Shown: positions 17,031 through 24,844, counted from the stretch's first letter. The stretch: 64,000 nucleotides of DNA from Salarchaeum japonicum (GCF_020614395.1 NZ_CP085324.1:351564-415563); one strand, 5' to 3'. Notes: generated by a model not told the origin, from the sequence alone. A program made the numbers and translations.

Positions 17031-18145
17031 CCGCTCGCACGCTCCGGTACGCGCCGCACGTCGCGGTGTTCGCGGTCGGGTACGTGACGTTCACGTACTC
17101 CGCCGTCCCGGGGTACGTCGCCGCGCGGTACGGCGCGACAATCACCACAGTCGGCTTCCTGATGAGCGCGGCGCTCCTCTCGTTCGTGCTCGCGCAGGCG
17201 GTCGCCGACCGCCTCGCGTCGCGCTGGACGACCACGCAGGCCCTGCTCGGACTGCTGGGCGCGCACGCCGCGCTCGCCGTCGCGCTGGACTTCGCGCCGT
17301 CGCTCGAATCCCTGCTCGTCCTGCGCGCGCTCTGGGGGCTCGCGGGCGGCCTCCTCTTGAGCATCGGCGCGACGCACGTCGCCCGACTCTACGACGGCCG
17401 CGCCGCCACCCGCCAGCAGGGCGTCTACGGCGGGATGCTCACGCTCGGCGGCGCGTTCGGCTTCCTGCTCGCGGAGCCGGTCGTCTCGCTGACGGGCGGG
17501 TTCGGCGTGCACGCGCTCGGCGCGCCGCTCGCGCTCCCCGCCATCGCGATGCTCTGGCCGCACCGCCGCGGCACCCGCACCGCGGGCACCGCCGCCAGCG
17601 GCGGGTTTCGGACGGTGCTCGCGAACCGCGTCGTGCTCGTCGCCGCGCTCTGCTACGTCGCCACCATCGGCGCGTACATCACGCTCTCGACGTTCATCAC
17701 GGCGTACTTCGACGACCTCGGCGTCACCGGCCCCCTGAACGCCGCGGTGCTCGCCACCGCGACCGCCGGGCGCGCGCTCGGCGGCACCGTCTCGGCGCGC
17801 TGGGGCGTCTCGGACGCCCGCATCGTCTCGGTGACCACCCTGCTCGGCGCGCTCGCGTTCGTCGGCCTGCTCGTGGACGCCCGCGTCGTCGCGCTCGTCG
17901 GTCCGCTCGTCGCGATGATAGCCGTCTCGCTCCCGTTCGGTGCGGTGTACAACCTCGCGGCGGCCGCGACCGCGCAGGAGACCGCGGCGCTCGCGCTCGT
18001 CGTCGCCGCCGGGAACGTCGCGGCGGTCGCGCTCCCAACGTTCACGGGCGTCGTCCGCGCCAACACCGGGGGGTACGCCGCGGTGTTCTGCGTGCTCGCC
18101 GCCCTGCTCCTCGCCGCCTCGCTCGCGGCACGACAGACACGATGA
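17027..18145 (+). CDS. MFS permease embedded in the hyu-liv operon
   Basis: This 372-residue protein has about 12 transmembrane segments, including AVFAVGYVTFTYSAVPGYVA at the first and GLLMSAALLSF-like second helices. A loop VADRLASRWTTTQAL takes the place of the usual MFS loop 2-3 motif. GTG 17027 lies inside the hyuB stop region (GTGA), so the gene is co-translated with hyuB. An MFS between hydantoinase and Liv permease genes suggests a second route for the same substrate, or export of a product. Its substrate is unknown. Confidence 0.85.
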   Translation: MTARTLRYAPHVAVFAVGYVTFTYSAVPGYVAARYGATITTVGFLMSAALLSFVLAQAVADRLASRWTTTQALLGLLGAHAALAVALDFAPSLESLLVLRALWGLAGGLLLSIGATHVARLYDGRAATRQQGVYGGMLTLGGAFGFLLAEPVVSLTGGFGVHALGAPLALPAIAMLWPHRRGTRTAGTAASGGFRTVLANRVVLVAALCYVATIGAYITLSTFITAYFDDLGVTGPLNAAVLATATAGRALGGTVSARWGVSDARIVSVTTLLGALAFVGLLVDARVVALVGPLVAMIAVSLPFGAVYNLAAAATAQETAALALVVAAGNVAAVALPTFTGVVRANTGGYAAVFCVLAALLLAASLAARQTR

Positions 18146-18182
18146 CACGGAACAACACAGTCTCGACTCGCGGAGGCCAGCC

Positions 18183-19385
18183 ATGGTGAGCGCCGGACTC
18201 GCGGACGCGCTCGCGCAAGGCCTCGTCACCGGCGGCATCATCGCCGCCGGCGCGCTCGGCCTCTCACTGGTGTACAGCATCGCGGGCGTCCCGAACTTCG
18301 CGCACGGCGACATGATAACCGTCGGCGCGTACCTCGTGCTCGCGCTCAACAACCCCGGCGAACTCGCGCTCGTCCCGAACCTCGTCGCGCTCCCGTTCGC
18401 CGTCGCTGCCGTCGTCGGCATCGGCGTCGCCGGCGCGTTCGGAAGCGCGTACGAGTTCGCCGTCTTCCGGCGGTTCCGCGGGAAGGACGCCGACCTCATC
18501 ACGATGGTCATCGTCTCCCTCGGCCTCGCCCTGATACTCAGGAACCTCGTCCTGTTCCTCGTCGGGTCGAAGAACGTCACGTACGACACGCCGAGCGGCG
18601 TCAACCTCAACGTCGACCTCTACCTCACCGGGAACGGACTCGCCGTCGAACTCACGCGGCGCGTCCGCGGGTCGCTCCAGACCATCGACGCCTGGGGGTA
18701 CGGCTGGCCCGCGCTCGTCGCCGTCGTCGCGCTCGCCGTCCTGGCGGGCTACGCCGTCTACCGGTGGCGGCGCGGCGACGCCGGGTTCGACGAGGTTCAC
18801 TTCGTCGACCCCCGCATCTGGGGGGTCGCCGGGTTCGCGGTGGCGTTCGCCGCGCTCGCGTTCGCGCTCCGCGGCGGCGCGCTCGACGCCGCGAACGCCG
18901 CGTACAGCACCCGCGTCGGCGTCAGTCGGAAGTACGGCCTCATCCTCGCCGTCATGCTCGCAACCATGTTCTGCATCAACTACGTCCTCAAACGCACGAA
19001 GACCGGTCGCGCGATGCGCGCGACCGCCGACGACCAATCGCTCGCCCGCATCCGCGGCGTGGACATCGACCGCGTCCAGCTCGTCGTCTGGGTGCTCGCC
19101 GCCGTGCTCGCCGCCGTCGCCGGCGCGCTCCTCGGCTGGTACTCGTCCAGCCTCAACCCCAACATGGGGTTCTCCCTGCTGTTGCCGGTGTTCGCCGCGG
19201 TCATCGTCGGCGGCATCGACTCGCCGTACGGCGCGGCGCTCGGCGGGCTCCTCGTCGGCGTCAGCATGGACGTCGGCGTCTACCTGCTCCCGACGGAGTT
19301 CGCGACCTACCGCACCGCCATCGCGTTCGTCATCCTCGTCGTCGTCCTCCTCGTGAAACCCGAGGGCCTGTGGGGTGACGCCTGA
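18183..19385 (+). CDS. livH: Branched-chain-type ABC transporter permease LivH, with extra central helices
   Basis: A 400-residue permease pairs with LivM. The N-terminal half has GALGLSLVYSIAGVPNFAHGD, typical of LivH. The ATPase-coupling loop is TKTGRAMRATADDQSLARIRGVDI, near residues 272-294. Compared with the usual length of about 290-310 residues, it carries an insertion at roughly 130-250 with two added hydrophobic segments (about 176-193 and 213-229). GGAGG at 18172-18176 supports the ATG at 18183. Its stop overlaps the livM start. Confidence 0.9.
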   Translation: MVSAGLADALAQGLVTGGIIAAGALGLSLVYSIAGVPNFAHGDMITVGAYLVLALNNPGELALVPNLVALPFAVAAVVGIGVAGAFGSAYEFAVFRRFRGKDADLITMVIVSLGLALILRNLVLFLVGSKNVTYDTPSGVNLNVDLYLTGNGLAVELTRRVRGSLQTIDAWGYGWPALVAVVALAVLAGYAVYRWRRGDAGFDEVHFVDPRIWGVAGFAVAFAALAFALRGGALDAANAAYSTRVGVSRKYGLILAVMLATMFCINYVLKRTKTGRAMRATADDQSLARIRGVDIDRVQLVVWVLAAVLAAVAGALLGWYSSSLNPNMGFSLLLPVFAAVIVGGIDSPYGAALGGLLVGVSMDVGVYLLPTEFATYRTAIAFVILVVVLLVKPEGLWGDA

Positions 19386-20788
19386 TGGCGCTCTCGGACT
19401 TCCTCGTCAGCCTCCTCACCGTGGTCGGCATCTACACGCTGTTCGGCCTCGGTCTCAACGTGAAGTACGGGTTCACGGGTCTCGTGGACTTCGGGCACGT
19501 GCTCTACTTCATGATCGGCGCGTACGTCACGGTCGTCGTGGCGATGCCGTCCGGCGCGGCCGACTACGCCGGCATCGGCGGGTTCGCGCTCCCCGAACTC
19601 CTGTCCGCGCTCCCGCTCGGCGGCCTGCTCGGCTGGCTGGTCGCCATCGCGGTCGCGATGGTCGCCGCCGCCCTCCTCTCGCTTCTGGTGGGCGTGCCGA
19701 CACTGCGGTTGCGCGAGGACTACCTCGCCATCACCGCGCTCGGCGTCGCGACCATCCTGCACTCGGTCGTGAACGACGAGGAGTGGCTGTTCAACGGGCC
19801 GTTCGGCGTGCGCGAGGTCTACCAGCCATTGAGCGGCGTGTTCCCGCTCTCGCTCGGCGGGTTCGCCCTGAACCTCGTCGTGTTCGGTCTGCCGTCCGTG
19901 CTCGCGCTCGGGTACGTCGCGTACCGGGTCGCGCGGTACGTCCGCCCCATCTCGCGGGACGCCGCCCTGCTCACGGTCGCGGGCGTCGTCCTCACCATCG
20001 CCGGGTTCGGCGTCACCACGCTCGGCGGCGCGCCGCTCGTCGCCGCCGGCGCGGCGGTCATCGCGGCCGGCGTGTACGTCGTCGCGCGCGGCGTCCGCAC
20101 CGCCGGCGGGTTCGGCCGGCCGCTCGCGCTGTTCGCCGCGCTCGTGTTCGCACTCTGGTACTTCGTCTTCCCCGCCGTCACGGACAGCCCCGCCGCCGTC
20201 GTCGTGAACCTCGTCTGGCTGTTCGACCCGACCACGGGCGCGAACGGCGCGGTCACGTACAGTCGGTTCGTCCTCCTGCTCACGGGCGCGTTCGTCCTGC
20301 TCGCCTACCTCTGGTGCGAACGCACCGTGAACAGCCCGTACGGCCGCGTCCTCCGCGCGATTCGCGAGGACGAGGACGTGCCGGAGGCGCTCGGGAAACC
20401 GACGTTCAAGTACAAGGTGCACAGCATGATGTTCGGGTCCGCGCTCGCCGCCGCCGCCGGCGGCCTCTGGGCGACCCACATCGGCTTCATCGACCCCGGG
20501 CAGTTCACGTCCTCCATCACGTTCTTCGCGTTCACCGCCGTCATCATCGGCGGCACCGCGAACAACAAGGGCGTCATCCTCGGCACCGCCGTGTTCTGGA
20601 CGCTCCGCACCGGCACGCGGTTCCTCGACGACTACTTCCCCGCGGAGTACGCGACCCAGCTCGCCGCGCTCCGCGTGATGCTCATCGGCACCCTCCTCAT
20701 CGTCATCCTCTACTACCGCTCGGAGGGCCTGCTCGGCGAGCAGACCTACGACACCGGCATCGGCCTGGGAGGTGAGTCGAGTGACTGA
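19385..20788 (+). CDS. livM: Branched-chain-type ABC transporter permease LivM, with extra central helices
   Basis: The 467-residue permease has the LivM start LGLNVKYGFTGLVDFGHVLY, the segment GVPTLRLREDYLAITALG, and the coupling loop NSPYGRVLRAIREDEDVPEALGK near 316-338. LivM proteins are usually about 300-360 residues. Here residues about 160-300 hold an insertion with several more hydrophobic stretches. A GGGGTGA site lies six bases before the ATG, which overlaps the livH stop (TGATG). All adjacent Liv components are present, so the transporter looks complete. Confidence 0.9.
   Translation: MALSDFLVSLLTVVGIYTLFGLGLNVKYGFTGLVDFGHVLYFMIGAYVTVVVAMPSGAADYAGIGGFALPELLSALPLGGLLGWLVAIAVAMVAAALLSLLVGVPTLRLREDYLAITALGVATILHSVVNDEEWLFNGPFGVREVYQPLSGVFPLSLGGFALNLVVFGLPSVLALGYVAYRVARYVRPISRDAALLTVAGVVLTIAGFGVTTLGGAPLVAAGAAVIAAGVYVVARGVRTAGGFGRPLALFAALVFALWYFVFPAVTDSPAAVVVNLVWLFDPTTGANGAVTYSRFVLLLTGAFVLLAYLWCERTVNSPYGRVLRAIREDEDVPEALGKPTFKYKVHSMMFGSALAAAAGGLWATHIGFIDPGQFTSSITFFAFTAVIIGGTANNKGVILGTAVFWTLRTGTRFLDDYFPAEYATQLAALRVMLIGTLLIVILYYRSEGLLGEQTYDTGIGLGGESSD
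20768..20775 (+). promoter_or_regulatory. Ribosome binding site that sets the livG start
   Basis: GGAGGTGA here is five bases before GTG 20781, and overlaps the other possible start at 20772. The same octamer stands six bases before hyuB (15316-15323) and livF (21549-21556). The GTG at 20781 is therefore the likelier start of livG. Confidence 0.7.
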
Positions 20789-21566
20789 CCCGATTCTCTC
20801 CGTGGACGGCGTCGAGAAGCGCTTCGGCGGCATCACCGCGCTCGACGGCGCGTCCTTCGACGTCGAGCCGGGAATCACGGGCCTCATCGGGCCGAACGGC
20901 GCTGGGAAGTCCACGATGTTCAACGTGATAACGGGCTTCCTCTCCCCGGACGCGGGCACCGTCGAGTTCCGCGGGAACGACATCACGGGACTGCGGCCGT
21001 CCGCCGTCGCGGAGCGCGGTCTCGTGCGGACGTTCCAGATTCCGCACGAACTCCCCGAGATGACGGTGCGGGAGAACCTCGCGCTCGCGCCGCGCGACCA
21101 GCGCGGCGAGGGCTTGTTCACCACGTGGACGCGCGGCGACGGCTACGCCCGGGACGAACGCAACGCCCAGCGCCGCGCCGTCGAGATGGCGGAACGCTTC
21201 GACATCGACCACGTGCTCGACACGCCCGCCGGCGAACTCTCCGGCGGCCAACGCAAACTCCTCGAACTCGCCCGCGCGCTCCTCACCGACCCCGACCTCG
21301 TCCTCCTCGACGAACCGCTCGCGGGCGTCAACCCCACGCTGGAGAACCGCATCCTCGACCACCTCCAAGACCTCGAATCGGAGGGGTACTCCTTCCTCTT
21401 CATCGAACACGACATCGACGTCATCATGGAACACTGCCAGGAAGTCATCGTCATGCATCAGGGCCGCGTCCTCACCGCCGGCGACCCCGAGGACGTCCGG
21501 TCCGACGACCGCGTCATCGACGCCTACCTCGGCGGCGACGCCGACGACGGAGGTGACGGCGAATGA
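20781..21566 (+). CDS. livG: ABC transporter ATP-binding protein LivG
   Basis: The 261-residue ATPase energises the Liv-type importer. Walker A is GPNGAGKST, the LivG-typical loop RTFQIPHELPEMTVRENLALA follows, the signature is LSGGQRKLLELA and Walker B is LVLLDEPLAGVNP. The H-loop His lies in FLFIEHDIDVI. It starts eight bases before the livM stop and ends overlapping livF (ATGA). Confidence 0.95.
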   Translation: MTDPILSVDGVEKRFGGITALDGASFDVEPGITGLIGPNGAGKSTMFNVITGFLSPDAGTVEFRGNDITGLRPSAVAERGLVRTFQIPHELPEMTVRENLALAPRDQRGEGLFTTWTRGDGYARDERNAQRRAVEMAERFDIDHVLDTPAGELSGGQRKLLELARALLTDPDLVLLDEPLAGVNPTLENRILDHLQDLESEGYSFLFIEHDIDVIMEHCQEVIVMHQGRVLTAGDPEDVRSDDRVIDAYLGGDADDGGDGE

Positions 21567-22270
21567 GCCCGCTCCTCGAACTCGACGGACTGGACGCGGG
21601 CTACGGCGACCTCCAGGTGCTCTCCGGCGTCGATCTCCACGTCGAGGACGGCGAGTACGTCACCATCGTCGGCCCGAACGGCGCGGGGAAATCCACCGCG
21701 ATGAAATCCGTGTTCGGCCTCACCACCCACATGGGCGGGTCGATACGGTTCCGCGACGAGAACGTCCACACCGCCGACACCGCCGACCTCATCGACCGCG
21801 GCATCACCTACGTCCCCCAGTCCGACAACATCTTCACGAGCCTCACCGTCCGCGAAAACCTCGAAATGGGCGTCTACGTCGAAGACACCGTCCCCGAGAA
21901 CGTCCTCGACGAGGTCTTCGACCACTTCCCCATCCTCGAAGAACGCCAACAGCAACGCGCCGGCACCATGTCCGGCGGGCAACGCCAGATGCTCGCCATG
22001 GGCTGCGCGCTCATGGCCGACCCCGACCTCCTCCTCCTCGACGAACCGTCCGCGGGCCTCGCGCCCGACCTCGTCCAGGAGATGTTCGACCGCATCGACG
22101 ACATCAACCAGGCAGGCACAGCCATCCTCATGGTCGAACAGAACGCCAAAGCCGCCCTCCGCCGCTGCGACCGCGGCTACGTCCTCGTCAACGGAGAAAA
22201 CGCCTACGACGGCCCCGGAAGAACGCTCCTCGACGACCCCGAAGTCCGCCAACGCTTCCTCGGCGGCTAA
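21563..22270 (+). CDS. livF: ABC transporter ATP-binding protein LivF
   Basis: The 235-residue ATPase is the second nucleotide-binding subunit. Walker A GPNGAGKST, loop YVPQSDNIFTSLTVRENLEMG, signature MSGGQRQMLAMG and Walker B LLLLDEPSAGLAP are all visible, with the H-loop in LMVEQNAKAAL. It overlaps the livG stop by four bases. It is the last gene of the unit; a spacer with hairpins and tRNA debris follows. Confidence 0.95.
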   Translation: MSPLLELDGLDAGYGDLQVLSGVDLHVEDGEYVTIVGPNGAGKSTAMKSVFGLTTHMGGSIRFRDENVHTADTADLIDRGITYVPQSDNIFTSLTVRENLEMGVYVEDTVPENVLDEVFDHFPILEERQQQRAGTMSGGQRQMLAMGCALMADPDLLLLDEPSAGLAPDLVQEMFDRIDDINQAGTAILMVEQNAKAALRRCDRGYVLVNGENAYDGPGRTLLDDPEVRQRFLGG

Positions 22271-22309
22271 CGGAACCACTCGCTTTCTCGATTTCCACAA
22301 AAACACGAC

Positions 22310-22329
22310 CCCAAAGCTACAGCTTTGGG
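22310..22329. repeat. Perfect 9-bp stem-loop after livF
   Basis: CCCAAAGCT, two bases, then AGCTTTGGG forms a strong hairpin 40 bp after the livF stop, followed by TTGTTCCTCAC. It could end the operon transcript. Its form, a short palindrome with a TTC-CTCAC flank, also resembles end hairpins of haloarchaeal IS200/IS605 elements, which is an inference only. Confidence 0.45.
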
Positions 22330-22340
22330 TTGTTCCTCAC

Positions 22341-22360
22341 AGAGAGCCTAGGCCGGAATT
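22341..22360. repeat. Copy of the tRNA-Thr 3' end (attachment-site-like duplication)
   Basis: AGAGAGCCTAGGCCGGAATT at 22341-22360 is identical to 22464-22483, which is the 3' end of the tRNA-Thr gene (T-arm strand, acceptor strand, discriminator) plus flank. The copies lie 123 bp apart in the same orientation. This is the pattern left when an integrative element inserts into a tRNA 3' end, though no integrase gene is present. Confidence 0.7.
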
Positions 22361-22369
22361 ATGAACAGC

Positions 22370-22394
22370 GTCAGACTCCCTCCGGTCGTCTGAC
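22370..22394. repeat. Dispersed hairpin motif, copy 1
   Basis: GTCAGAC (22370-22376) and GTCTGAC (22388-22394) form a 7-bp stem with an 11-base loop. The flanks AGC before and TGGCTC after are shared with a second hairpin at 44965-44985. The shared flanks suggest one repeat family rather than two chance palindromes. Confidence 0.5.
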
Positions 22395-22433
22395 TGGCTC
22401 AAATTCCGAGACGGCTCGCGTTCGTCACGGATG

Positions 22434-22450
22434 CGAAGCCAACGGCTTCG
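22434..22450. repeat. Stem-loop between the tRNA-Thr copies
   Basis: CGAAGCC, AAC, GGCTTCG is a perfect 7-bp hairpin ending 13 bp before the second tRNA-end copy. Together with 22310-22329 and 22370-22394 it makes three hairpins in 141 bp. Confidence 0.45.
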
Positions 22451-22467
22451 GAGTATAGTTCAGAGAG

Positions 22468-22539
22468 AGCCTAGGCCGGAATTTGAATCCGGGGTCTCGT
22501 CCTTACCAAGGACGCGCTTTACCGCTAAGCTACCCAGGC
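22468..22539 (-). tRNA. tRNA-Thr (anticodon GGT)
   Basis: The 72-nt gene folds as a cloverleaf. The acceptor GCCTGGG pairs with CCTAGGC (one G-T). The anticodon stem GTCCT/AGGAC holds the anticodon GGT (loop TTGGTAA). The T-arm is CCGGA/TCCGG with loop TTCAAAT. The discriminator is T, as in archaeal tRNA-Thr. CCA is not encoded. A TATA-like box lies about 27-33 bases upstream. Its 3' end is duplicated at 22341-22360. Confidence 0.95.
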
Positions 22540-22565
22540 AAGCACTCTCTGGTAGTCGGGTTTCA

Positions 22566-22572
22566 TCTAAAA
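22566..22572 (-). promoter_or_regulatory. TATA-like box of the tRNA-Thr gene
   Basis: On the reverse strand TTTTAGA lies 27-33 bases before the 5' end of tRNA-Thr, the expected archaeal TATA position for a transcript starting at the mature 5' end. Confidence 0.5.
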
Positions 22573-22581
22573 GGGCTTCGA

Positions 22582-23250
22582 TTACGGGTCGGTGGCGGAC
22601 CGGGGTTTGGCGGTGTCGTCGGCGCGGGGAGTGCTGACGCGCTGGAGGACGTCCTCGATGGTGTCGGGGAGGAGGTCGTCGGCGGACGCGAGCGGGGGTG
22701 GGCTGTTGGAGCGCGCGAGGCCGATGGCGTACCGGCGGAGGTCGAGGGGGGTGTCGTTGCCGGTGGCGGTCGCGCCGGCGACGACGCCGAGTTCGAACAC
22801 GGTGGTTTCGAGGGTGCGGGCGTCGCTCGCGCGGTCGTGCTGGCGGTCGGTTTCGTGGCGGCCGAACTCCTGGACGGTGGCGACGGCGTCGCCCGCGGCT
22901 TCGGTGTGCGCGAGGAGGCGGAAGCCGCGCGCGACGAGCACGTCCGCGGCGAGCACGTCGAGGTCGGCTGGGAGGTCGGTGTCGGGGCTGGCGTGCTCCC
23001 AGGGTTCGGTTTCGACGAGGTGGCGGGTGAGTCGGAGGCCCTCGTAGATGAGTTGAACGCCGGCGGCGCGTTCGGCGACGGCGTCGTCGTCGGTGGGGCC
23101 GGTGAGCGCGTCCGCGCTCAACACGGTGAGCGCGCCCGGAACCATGGACGCGTCGCTGAGGAGGTCGTCGATGACGTTCCGGAGGTCGCGCGGGGTGATG
23201 TCCCCGACCGCGTCCCGGGCGGCGATACGCGCCACTTCGGCCTCGTCCAT
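22582..23250 (-). CDS. Polyprenyl-synthetase-like protein lacking catalytic Asp motifs (haloarchaeal DUF7114-like)
   Basis: This is a 222-residue helical protein. Segments such as GVQLIYEGLRLTRHLVE and DLDVLAADVLVARGFRLLAHTEAA follow the helix pattern of trans-isoprenyl diphosphate synthases (a LIHTASLIHDD-like then a LLAGDYLLA-like stretch). The DDxxD substrate motifs are not present, so prenyl transfer is unlikely. It may be a pseudoenzyme or regulator. ATG 23250 starts MDEAEVARIAARDAV. It is divergent from the enoyl-CoA hydratase gene. The DUF name is from memory. Confidence 0.7.
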   Translation of the reverse strand: MDEAEVARIAARDAVGDITPRDLRNVIDDLLSDASMVPGALTVLSADALTGPTDDDAVAERAAGVQLIYEGLRLTRHLVETEPWEHASPDTDLPADLDVLAADVLVARGFRLLAHTEAAGDAVATVQEFGRHETDRQHDRASDARTLETTVFELGVVAGATATGNDTPLDLRRYAIGLARSNSPPPLASADDLLPDTIEDVLQRVSTPRADDTAKPRSATDP

Positions 23251-23362
23251 CGCCCGAAAGAAGGGGTGCGAGCGGCAAAGACCTTTGGAAACGAACCCCC
23301 AGCGGGCGGGCGAGGCGCGACGCGAGCGGTAGTTCCTTGGGCTGGCTGTTCCGATGACGTGT

Positions 23363-24037
23363 ATGCTCTCGATTCGTGACGAGGCGCGGGTGCGGGTGGT
23401 GACGCTCGACCGGCCGGAGCGGCGGAACGCGCTCACGCCCGACGGGTTGGACGCGCTCGCGGACGCGGTGCGGGACGCCGCACAGCCCGTGGTGTACGTG
23501 CACGGCGCGGGGTCGGCGTTCTGCGCTGGCGCGGACCTCGATGTCGTGCGAGACCTGACGGGGGACTCTGCGCCCGATTTCGCGGCGCGCGGGCAGGACG
23601 CGCTGAACGCGGTGGAGGACGCGGAGTCGGCGGTTGTGGCGGGCGTGGACGGCGCGGCGCGGGGCGGCGGCGTGGAGCTCGCGCTCGCGTGCGACGTGCG
23701 GGTGGCGACGCCGGACGCGACGTTCGCGGAACCCGGCGTCTCGATGGGTATCTTCGGCGCGTGGGGCGGCACCCGCCGCCTCCCCCGGGCTGTCGGGGAC
23801 GCGCACGCGCTCGACCTCTCGCTCTCCGGGCGCACCGTGGACGCCGAGACCGCGCGCGAGATGGGGCTCGTCTCCCGCGTCACCGACACGCCCCGAGCGG
23901 TCGCGGACGAACTCGCCCGCAACGACCCGGACGCGCTCCACTACCTCAAGCGACTCCTCCGAGAACAGTACGACCGCGACGAACAGGACGCGAGAGAACG
24001 GGAGGCGTTCGGCGCGCTCCTCGAAGACGGCCTATAG
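23363..24037 (+). CDS. Enoyl-CoA hydratase/isomerase (crotonase) family protein
   Basis: A 224-residue crotonase-fold enzyme acts on acyl-CoA esters. The oxyanion-hole segments are GAGSAFCAGADL and DGAARGGGVELALACDVRVA. A glutamate in the FAEPGVSMGIF loop fits a hydratase catalytic residue. Residues VVTLDRPERRNALTPDGLDAL mark the CoA-binding start. ATG 23363 (MLSIRDE) is preferred; ATG 23354 would add three residues. The length is slightly short for the family, but all core motifs are present. It overlaps the 3' end of nadE by six bases, tail to tail. Confidence 0.9.
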   Translation: MLSIRDEARVRVVTLDRPERRNALTPDGLDALADAVRDAAQPVVYVHGAGSAFCAGADLDVVRDLTGDSAPDFAARGQDALNAVEDAESAVVAGVDGAARGGGVELALACDVRVATPDATFAEPGVSMGIFGAWGGTRRLPRAVGDAHALDLSLSGRTVDAETAREMGLVSRVTDTPRAVADELARNDPDALHYLKRLLREQYDRDEQDAREREAFGALLEDGL

Positions 24038-24844
24038 CGGCTCCGGCGCGGGCGGCATCGCGCGTTTGTGCGCGCTCGCCTCGGAGAGGTCGCGCACCGT
24101 CTCCACCACCTTCTCGTCGATGTCGAGGTTTCGCGCAGTCGCGGTCGTCGAGAGGTCGCCGTCGATGTGGAGCGCGAGCACCGCGTCGAGCGTGTCGTAC
24201 CCGACGCCCATCTCCTCCTCGTCCGTCTGGTCTTCCCAGAGTTCCGCCGTCGGCGTCTTCTCCACGAGGTCGTCGGGCACGCCGAGCGCGCTCGCGAGCT
24301 GGCGGACCTGTTGCTTGTAGAGGTTCCCGATGGGGTTGCAGTCCACCGCCTGGTCGCCGTATTTCGTGAAGTACCCGACCATCGCCTCCGCGCGGTTCCC
24401 CGTCCCGAGCACGACCCGGGACTCGTGGTTCGCGACCATGTAGTTCAGCACGCCGCGCACCCGCGCGCGAGCGTTCCCGACCGCGAGCTGGTCGGCTTCG
24501 GCTTCCGGATACACGTCCGTCAGCACGTCCACCACGGGGTCGATTTCGATGACGTCGTACTCGATTCCGAGCATCTGGGCGACGCGCTCCGCGTCGCTCA
24601 TGTTCTCCTCGCTCGACACCGACGCCGGCATCACCAGGCCGTGCACGGCGTCCGCGCCCAGTTCTTCGACGGCCAGGTGGCCGACCGTCGTGCTGTCGAT
24701 ACCGCCGGAGAGCCCGAGCACGACGCCGTCGGCGTTCGCTGCGGCCACCGTCTCTGCGATGAACGACTCGATGTGCTCGCGACGCTCCTGTAACTCCGCC
24801 TCCGAGAACCGCAAGTCCATCGGCTCGATAACGTCCTCAACCAT
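24032..24844 (-). CDS. nadE: NAD synthase (ammonia-dependent NadE)
   Basis: A 270-residue enzyme makes NAD from deamido-NAD, ATP and ammonia. The PP-loop is LGLSGGIDSTTVGHLA. Family signatures are GTGNRAEAMVGYFTKYGD and CNPIGNLYKQQVRQLA, ending PTAELWEDQTDEEEMG. There is no glutaminase domain, so it uses free ammonia. ATG 24844 gives MVEDVIEPMDLRFSE. A CTTTTTG stretch on the reverse strand about 25 bases upstream may be the TATA box. Confidence 0.95.
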   Translation of the reverse strand: MVEDVIEPMDLRFSEAELQERREHIESFIAETVAAANADGVVLGLSGGIDSTTVGHLAVEELGADAVHGLVMPASVSSEENMSDAERVAQMLGIEYDVIEIDPVVDVLTDVYPEAEADQLAVGNARARVRGVLNYMVANHESRVVLGTGNRAEAMVGYFTKYGDQAVDCNPIGNLYKQQVRQLASALGVPDDLVEKTPTAELWEDQTDEEEMGVGYDTLDAVLALHIDGDLSTTATARNLDIDEKVVETVRDLSEASAHKRAMPPAPEPL

